Shown here in pieces: positions 56,861 to 64,000 of a DNA stretch of 64,000 nt. Location: NCBI GenBank assembly GCA_037893245.1, contig JBAIAA010000412.1, forward strand, positions 2,790,001-2,854,000, read 5' to 3'. Under the pieces are notes generated by a model. That model saw only the letters and a list, made by a program, of their open reading frames with translations. It made no database searches and was not told the origin of the DNA. The number at the start of each line of letters is the position of its first letter. Within the stretch, counting starts at the first letter, position 1. A program made the translations under genes and the position numbers. The DNA comes from Crossaster papposus (Eukaryota > Echinodermata > Asteroidea > Velatida > Solasteridae).

Positions 56861-58776
56861 TCAGTCAAAATAGTCTTCAATATCTATTCCAGGATCTAGA
56901 AGATCTTCTCCGTAGGCACTCAAGTCCATCTCGTTCAGAATCAAGTTCTCAAAAGTTTCTTCCAGGTCCGTTTCACCGATCAGCACGACTCCCTGCATCC
57001 GCCCCTCCTTGAGTACCACCTTCACGTACTCCACGCCTTTGGTCATTCGCAGGAGGATCTCGTAGTTCGAGCCGAGCCCCTGGGCATTGTACTTTCCCAG
57101 GAGCACCACCTTATACCCGAAGAATTTGGTCACGTGAGCGAACAGCTCAAAGCAGAAGTCCTGCGGGATTTGTTCTCCGCGGACGTCTGCGATCATGCAC
57201 TTGGCAGCGTAGGCGCCCATCTGTCGTGCCTGGGACCAGAGTCGCATCTGCAGCCAGTGCGGGGCAGGATGCCAGGCTGCAGTGCACACATCACCTGCCG
57301 CATAGACATCGGGGACGCTGGTCCTCATGTGGTCATCAACTTTGATTCCCCCATCCTCGGCTACATCCAAACTTGTCGTCTTCAGAAACACGCCAGTGTT
57401 GGGTATCACGCCTGTTGCGCTGATGACAAAGTCACAACCGTACACTTTGCCATTGGTGAGAGAGACGTACACTGGCCATGAAACAGTGTCATCCTTATTT
57501 TTAGTTGAATAAGGAAAGACATCTGGAGTCCGGCCTAAAGTTTCTACTTGCTCTGGTGTGAGTATACCGTCAACCTGAATATTAAAAAAGGCCAACAAAG
57601 AGTTAACTGGGCGATACCAGACACCATACAACCCATTTGGTTAGGAATAATTTTACTTCAGTAATTCTTTGAGTGATTGAGTAACTTGTGCATAATTTGG
57701 AGATGAACAAAAACAAATCCACATTTCTTTGCCAAATGATGAACTGGCTCTCACATCTTTCTGACGACAAACAAATCCCAAACAAGTACTTACCTCACAC
57801 TTGTATTCCACATGGATGTTGTGTGAACCTTCAGCTTTGCCTTTCATCATCAAACCACTACTCCAGTCGGGTCCGAGAGCACCTCCTTGGGTGTCTGAGC
57901 CTCCACTGCTAGTTACTAAATCAGGAAAAGGGAACAAGAAGTAACGAGTTAAACACAACTTCAAGGGTAACAGGAAACTGAATTGCTAAACTAAAAGTCC
58001 AACACTGAACTACATACTAGTGTACTTGTGTCTTTTAAGAGGTCCTTTAGGAGCCTCTTTCTCAGCATTCAATTGCGCCAGGAAGAACTCAGCCGCTCCG
58101 GCATCCACGAAGGTGCTGCTGATAGCAGCATCCTTGATTGCCCAGACCACTTCACAGCCTTCGATCTCGTAGACAAGCTCCGTCGCAATACCACCATTGC
58201 CAACGACTATCACGCGCTTGGCTCCCGACATCCTCTTCTGGAAATTGACCACACTCTCGGTGTCTCGGATGCCCAGGACATAGGGGTTATCCCTGAGAAT
58301 CACTTTGGATTGTCCCCCAGTGCATATGCAGAGTTTGCGATAACCTATCTGGGAGCCATCTTGTGTGGCGAGTCTGCGGTTGGCAACATCCAGGCCATTG
58401 ACTGCGGACTGCAAGACCTGAATGTTCCGACAACGTGTCTGCATGCTGCTAACTGGTAGCTCCTCTACGTCAAATTCTTCCAGAGCTCTCGTGATCTGTA
58501 GAAGAGAAGAAAAAAAAACTTTCGAGTGGAAACTAGTGGAAATTGCATGGTATTTTACAGCTTGAAGAAACTCTAAAGTTGCTCATTCCATACCTTAGTA
58601 AAGTTCGTTACTGCTTTGATGAGAGGCGAACTTGTGACAAATAGAATCGTTTCTTCGGGACACATTGCAGACAACTGTTCAGCACACGTAACCCCGGCGA
58701 TGCCGCCACCGATGACCACACACGCGTAGCTTGCCTCAGTTTTAGTCCCCGCCTCGGCTTGCTCAGCCATGGCCAT
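56861..58776 (-). CDS. PYROXD1: Pyridine nucleotide-disulphide oxidoreductase domain protein 1
   Basis: Four exons, 58594-58776, 58018-58495, 57794-57915 and 56861-57574, join to 1497 nt, 498 aa (human 500). FAD-binding motif [16 protein letters not shown] lies near residue 21; the second nucleotide-binding motif is [19 protein letters not shown]. Other matches are [99 protein letters not shown] and the C-terminus [23 protein letters not shown]1 is a class I flavoprotein oxidoreductase in nucleus and cytoplasm; it protects the tRNA-ligase complex from oxidation, and its loss causes myopathy in humans. Head-to-head with ashwin. Confidence 0.96.
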
Positions 58777-59410
58777 ATCGCTCGGATTTTCCTTTCTCGG
58801 TTAAGTTTTACTTTGCGTGCTGTTGATCTAAAAGAATATTCACATTCACAATATTTTACACAATTCAGTAGGTTAACAAAAAAATGCCAGAAGAATGACC
58901 TCCCCCCCCCCCCCCCCCCCCCCCCCCCAACCCTCTCCACGGCCCCCCAACCCTCTCCCCGGCCCAACCACCCTAAAGCAACCTCCACCAACCACCCTAA
59001 ACTTAGCAATCTCCACCCCTAACCCCTGCCCCCTGCCCCCTTAACCCCTGCCCCTTTAACCCCTTCCCCTTAACCCCTGCCCCCTTAACCAACCATAAAC
59101 CAACCCCATACAAATCCCACCCAAGCTCAAACAACAAAGGCAGCGCGCAATTTTACGCGCGGCGCGGACGTACACCTGACCGTTTGCCAGGTCCATCGTT
59201 TAAACAAAAATTACCAAGTGTGCGCGATCAAACTAACTAACTAACTAACGTAACAACAACAAGGAGTAAACCGCTGCATTTACATTTGGCTTTAGCCGGC
59301 CTAGTACTGCAGTACTGGCCGCTACAATATCTCATTTGTAATGTTGTGAAACGGTAGATGGGCGCCGCCATTTTTGTGACCTTTGACATATGCCCCAAAC
59401 TCGCACAAAA
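58777..59410. promoter_or_regulatory. Shared upstream region of PYROXD1 and ashwin
   Basis: The two start codons face away from each other across 634 bp, so the promoters must overlap here. The region holds a 27-base C tract at 58902-58928 and a stretch of AACCCCTGCCCC-type repeats to about 59090. TAACTAACTAAC repeats lie near 59230. No TATA-like site stands out. Confidence 0.5.
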
Positions 59411-62305
59411 ATGGAGTCCGACGAGGTCGAGTCCGTTTCTGTTGTTGATATTTTACATCCAGAAATGTTGAGCAAAGAGGACCTAATTGATCTACTTTCT
59501 CAGGTGAAGTATTTCTTATATTTTTATAGTACGTCGTTATCTTTGAAAGAGTGGCTAACAAATGATAAATGTGACGATTTTTTTGTTGTAAATCCCATCA
59601 CTGTTTCACGTTCACTTCGAATTCGAGACATGACTATTGTGTGACGTTGATGGCGGGCTTTTGGAGTTTTGGTATTTTCCAATTGTATATTTTTTTTTCA
59701 AAGGGGATTATTTACTTGAACAATAACTTTAAATTGTAAAATAAATTTGATTGACAATAATGTTGCAAACTGACGCCACTTTATTTTCAATAGATAGCGT
59801 TGGAAAATACTTTTGAAAATGTGCTTGACTCTCCATACTTTTGTACACAACCAAAGTGGCGGCAGGATGTACCACATAAGCTTTCTTGAATTACTTATAT
59901 TACCAAATGTGTTTGTGTTTGTTAATCAGAGACACATCAAGCTAGATCATCCCCATGCAACCAAAGAGGACCTCCTTGAGATCTTCCATAGGACCATCAC
60001 GCCCCTTCCCCAGCGCCTGCCGAGAGAGAACAGACGAGGGCGCTGTATAGCTCAGGTGCACAAAAAGCTGCAAGCGAAGAGGCGCCTTAATGGTGATGAG
60101 GGTTCAAAAGTTACTCTGACATTGGGGTTCTCAAAGAGGTTTGTGTTTTGCTTTTGGAATTTTACATTTCATTTACAATTATTTTGTGTTGAAAATGTTC
60201 AATTAGTACGGTATAGACTGTAAAAAGTAAATGCCCTACTTCCTTTTAATACTATACACCTTATTCACGAGTCGGCCATCTTGAATTGAATTGAGGTAAA
60301 AATCTTAATTTTTGGAACTTGCAAATAGAAAAGAAAGTAATGAAATAAAGTAATTAAATTACAAATTAATACCAGTCTGCTCTGATGAATAATTACAAAT
60401 TTGTGATTAATGTTACACTAATGTTTTTTATGCCACATTAAAAATATAAAAATAAGCGAGGCTTGGAACGCATAAATAGTCCAGCACCATCCGTGTGTGA
60501 TTCAGGGAGCACAATAAAAAAATATGGCTTCGCTGTGAATAAGGCCTATTAAGTACTGAATCAAATCTGCCAAAAATCCATCTCTCATTCTGCTTCTAAG
60601 TTATATATGGGATAATGGAACCAGCACTGAAGTACTGGCATAAGCCAGCTGGTCTGATTCCCTGGATGACAATTCTCTGAGGTCTATACATTGTATACCG
60701 TCCTGTTTTGTCTAAAGTGTAGGGTCTGGTAACCGGACTACAAGAACAGCACTTCTAGCTAGCAATTAAAGCATATTGAATCTTTTTTGTTGGTTGGTTG
60801 GTTGGTCCACAGCAATAGAAAGCAACAATCGCAAGGACTGACAAGCTCATCAAGTTCCTCGTCAAGTCCCGGAACCTGCAGGCTAAAGCCCCCTCCCATT
60901 GTGACCAGTAAACAACGGACACTCAAAATCACTGCCCTCTCCCCCTCCTCAAAATCGTGTTTGTCCGGTCCTGCAATCCAAGCCACAAAAGATGACACGG
61001 GTCCTGCCGCAAACGGCAACAAAGTCAACCTGCAACGAAAGAGGATCATGCTGAACAAATCTCCTGTGCAATCGAAATCAGACGGCGAGTCCCCTGCAAA
61101 GGTTACGAGTCCAAACGCTGCCATTCGACGGGACTCCGTGGCCAGTAGCGCAAACTTGCCAGTTACACCGGTTTCAGATCAACTTAAAAAGATTTCCTTG
61201 AAGTCGCTAGAGTCAGTGGACGGATCCGATGCTTCCAAGATATCACTGAAGAGAGCAGCACCATTGGATATAAATGGACAGGTAGATACTAACTAGGGCT
61301 GGAGATATTAATTTTTTTCGTAGTCGATTTTTTTTTTCCTGCGTTATCGCCGATATTGCTATAAAATCGGCAACAAATTAAGGCATGAAAAAAATGTCGA
61401 CAAAGGTACGCTCAAACGGCTTTCGAACACCCCCAAAGCTTTCTGTAAGTACAGTACCGCCATGATCGTCCATCAAACATGTTGCGGTGTACGTACGGCG
61501 ATAAAATCTGCAACAAATTAACCCTAACCCCCTAGGCCTTACTTTGGGCTAAAGAACTGCGTACTACAGAATACTACTTAGTATTTTGTAGCATTGGGTC
61601 TCTCCGTGACTGATGATTGGGTGTGTACTGACAGAGTACAGATACTGCCAACTACAAAATACTAATAGTGGCAATACAGGTCAGTAATACTTACCTGGCA
61701 AAAAATGCAGTAGTCCAGCCTTGACCCATTGCTGTGTCCCAAGTGACAATTTTTGCTGTAGAGTTTAGAACACCTTACACAGCATACATGGGCCATGCAC
61801 ACTCAGCAAGCAGAGGGACCCAATGCTAAAAAGTACTACGAGTGCAATAAGGGGTGAAGTACCAAATACTAAAAATTACTACAGGCATTGCACACAAGTC
61901 AGTGAGAGTACTGCATACTACTTGTTACTACTAGTAGTAAAAAGTAGCATTAGGTAGGGTTAGGGTTAAGGCATGAAACAAATTAAGGCATGAACAAAAA
62001 TTCTGTATTTTTTGTTTTAAAGTAGGTCCCGAGAATATCTAAAAGTGATTTGGGGCAGGTCTCTCAAGCCGTTTCTGTTCATCGTTCCTGCATGTGCTTA
62101 TTAAACTCGTGCAAAATTGACAAGATCATGCAAACTGGTTAACCCAAACTTTTATGAACACCTGTGCTAAGTGTAATACTGATAACTTCCCGATGTCATC
62201 TCTCTATAGAGCGCTGCAGGACCAGAAGATACCAAGACAAAAGTGTCCACGTCAGAAGAGGATCAGTCACCCAAAAAGAAGATAAAACGGATCGCATGGC
62301 CATGA
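59411..62305 (+). CDS. C2orf49: Ashwin homologue
   Basis: Four exons, 59411-59503, 59930-60138, 60813-61281 and 62210-62305, join to 867 nt, 288 aa (human 232). The N-terminal region has LHPEMLSKEDLIDLLSQ (human LLHPELLSQEFLLLTL), then ITPLPQRLPRENRRGR (human AIPLPQRDLPKNRWGK). The middle is Ser/Lys-rich and low in conservation, with LKRAAP near the exon 3 end as in human KLKRAAP. The C-terminus KKKIKRIAWP matches human KRKIQHVTWP, which fixes the small last exon. Ashwin is a nuclear protein of the tRNA-splicing ligase complex (with RTCB, DDX1, FAM98, CGI-99). Its pairing with PYROXD1, which protects that same complex, is notable. Methionine 59411 is favoured over one 21 bases upstream by its AAAAATGG context. 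Confidence 0.93.
60240..60560. repeat. Repeat in ashwin intron 2, related to 62390-62700
   Basis: Shares GGAACTTG, AATTAATACCAGTCT, ATGAATAATT, TTTGTGATTAA, GCCACATTAAAA and a terminal AATATGGCTT / AAAATGGCTT with the stretch downstream of the ashwin stop, in the same order and orientation. Family unknown. Confidence 0.65.
61528..61969 (-). repeat. 0.43-kb dispersed repeat, copy 2
   Basis: Inverted relative of 25553-25987, in ashwin intron 3. Starts CCTAGGCCTTACTTTGGGCT and ends TAGGGTTAGGGTTAAGG. Confidence 0.8.
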
Positions 62306-62389
62306 TGAAACATAAATGTAGGACAACAGTTGTGGTGCAGAGGAAAACTGCCATTGCACTTTAAACTGGGGAATTTAATTATTATTAAA

Positions 62390-62700
62390 TTGACAGTGAG
62401 GTAAAATCAAAATTTTAGGAACTTGTGGATATAAATAAATGCAATAACCTCAAGTTAATTATAAATTTATACCAGTCTTCTCTAATGAATAATTTAATTT
62501 GTCATTAAAATTATAAATTAATACCAGTCTTCTCTAATGAATAATTTATAATTTGTGATTAAACATACTTTGTTTTAAGCCACATTAAAATAAAATATAA
62601 AAATGAGGCTAGAATTCTAAAGATAGTATGGAACCATCCCATTCAACAGTTCACAATTGATAATATACAGTCAGGGAACACAACCAAAATGGCTTGTATG
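62390..62700. repeat. Repeat 3' of ashwin, related to 60240-60560
   Basis: Partner of the intron 2 repeat. A block of about 50 bp with AATTTATACCAGTCTTCTC is itself duplicated in tandem (about 62462-62560). Confidence 0.65.
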
Positions 62701-62761
62701 TACTTAAACTTACCAGTAAAAAAAAAGAAAATTATGTGAATGAGTTGAAGTGCAAATAACT

Positions 62762-62850
62762 AGATAATAATAATAATAATAAAAACTTGTACAGCGCTGG
62801 TATCTAGACAAATCTATTCACTGCGCTGGGGTCTGAGAAAACTACTGATA
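62762..62850 (-). mobile_element. LINE/SINE 3' tail
   Basis: TAATAATAATAATAA followed by AAAACTTGTACAGCGCTGG is the reverse complement of a common CR1/L2-type 3' end with an ATT microsatellite tail. Only the end is recognisable. Confidence 0.5.
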
Positions 62851-63056
62851 TACACGAGTGAAAAGGTAGAACTTGGGTAGTGAACATTAATTAACACTAA
62901 CAATCCCCTTAAAGTCTAACTCTAACACCAGGTTTGATTGGACCCATATCCTGATTGTCTTTTACACTGGGTTAGGCATACCTCCAGAATCAGTCCAGAA
63001 GTTCGGGTGTTAGAAAGTGTTGTTTTTTTGCGAATCTCTCTCGGGTGGTTAAGAGT

Positions 63057-63433
63057 TTAAAGGTAGTATACACCATTGGTAATTGCTTGAATTATCATGA
63101 TTTGGGGGGTTGTATTTCATAGTAAATATCGTTTAACTGACTTCCGAAGTTTTACTATCATGGATGCCGAGAAAAGCACGAAAAACAGCGTTTGTTTTCA
63201 ACCGGGGTCGAGCAGTTATTCTTATGTTATCTTTGTTTTTTCACTCTCGCCGTCCGGCGAGAGCGAATTTTTCTTTATAAAATTCAATTTTGTTTGAATA
63301 ATTACAGGATATCTAGCGCAATCCTTTTGCTGAATGCCTAGAATCATTATTTACTTTCAATTGAGTAAGGTATTTCTTAATAATTCAGTAGTAAATATTT
63401 TTGATATCTGCAAATGGTGTATACTACCTTTAA
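63057..63433. mobile_element. TTAA-flanked inverted-repeat element (MITE)
   Basis: The left end TTAAAGGTAGTATACACCAT and the complement at 63411-63433 (ATGGTGTATACTACCTTTAA) are a perfect 20-bp pair. The inner CTCGCCGTCCGGCGAGAG is a second palindrome. Non-coding; TTAA at both ends fits a TTAA-targeting element, but no superfamily is certain. Confidence 0.8.
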
Positions 63434-64000
63434 GCAAATATTACCCTGTAAGTTTTGAGCACAGTTCATGTGAAATGTGTAAGGTGTTTTTTAGACTTAA
63501 ATTAATAGTTCTGGAAATGCGGTTGTTGATTTTAGGGCTAGTTGATTGGTTAGGGTAAAGGAGGGGCATGACCCTTTGTACTGAGCTCAAGTATTCTGTT
63601 TACTTAAAATTTACTTATTTTTTTTCTTTTCATTTACTTTGAATAAGTTTTTGTTTGGTTTAATTTTATCGGTTTGTACCTTTATAGTGTGTTAGTATAG
63701 TATAGTATAGTATATTATAGTAGTGACCAATTATAGTGCACTATGTCTGTCAAATTGGGCACTTCTGACGCAATCATCATTATCATCCCTGTTCATTGGG
63801 CCCACAAAACGTTCCAAATACCATCTCACCTTCCTGGGAGTATACAGCTCAACGCAGCCATTTTGGCGCAAAGCAGCTAAATCAACCACAATAACCATCT
63901 CTGCCCTCACAGTTTACCCATTTACTCCTGGGTGGAGAGAAGCAATGAGTGACAAAGTGCCTTTCCAAAGGGCACACGTGTCATTAGAGTCCCAAGCCGG
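63434..64000. other. Right flank without a supported gene
   Basis: No gene. The last 120 bases include a repeat related to 8930-9085. A short ATAGT microsatellite lies near 63690-63725. Confidence 0.5.

Overview
The window is animal nuclear DNA: spliced genes with GT-AG introns, many short DNA-transposon relics and long mononucleotide tracts. The four conserved genes at the right end (homologues of jagunal/JAGN1, IRAK1BP1, PYROXD1 and ashwin/C2orf49), the intron-rich layout and the types of short inverted-repeat elements suggest a non-vertebrate deuterostome. An echinoderm, perhaps a sea star, is my best guess, but that is inference and not shown by the sequence.

Left and centre (about 2.2-44.6 kb) hold a cluster of nine related two-Ig-domain type I membrane receptors: one on the minus strand (2.2-3.5 kb) and eight in a row on the plus strand (12.2-44.6 kb). 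Each has its signal peptide, both Ig domains, membrane segment and most of its tyrosine-rich tail in one long exon. Most then splice, always in phase 1, to a short terminal exon with one more tyrosine motif. I do not recognise the family by name. There are two cytoplasmic tail types. Class A ends in tandem TxYMPL-SxYExI/V motifs (ITSM/ITIM-like). Class B has YAVLDPD, YAxV and a terminal DNxLYVxSxDD motif. Closely related ectodomains occur with either tail, as in paired immune receptors. A 3.5-kb tandem duplication at 34-41 kb carried one receptor plus the last exon of its upstream neighbour, leaving an orphan terminal exon. A seven-exon minus-strand gene (5.45-9.29 kb) interrupts the cluster; it encodes a membrane-anchored FkbM-type methyltransferase joined to a region that looks like a polysaccharide-deacetylase fold without its catalytic residues.

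The right part (47.5-62.3 kb) is an ordinary gene block: jagunal homologue (+), a nest of mobile elements (49.36-54.13 kb), IRAK1BP1 homologue (+), PYROXD1 homologue (-) and ashwin homologue (+). IRAK1BP1 and PYROXD1 converge with nearly touching 3' ends; PYROXD1 and ashwin diverge from a 0.63-kb shared upstream region. For all four, and for the methyltransferase, the exon joins keep frame and give the expected family length where one is known.

Between genes the DNA is full of small inverted-repeat elements: a hAT-like MITE family (four copies in or next to receptor introns, two with intact 8-bp target duplications), several foldback elements built almost wholly of one short motif repeated in both orientations, a 0.73-kb inverted-repeat element, a 0.43-kb repeat with copies 36 kb apart, tRNA-derived SINEs, a LINE 3' fragment, and a 4.8-kb long-inverted-repeat element containing a cysteine-rich reading frame and a Penelope-like retroelement.
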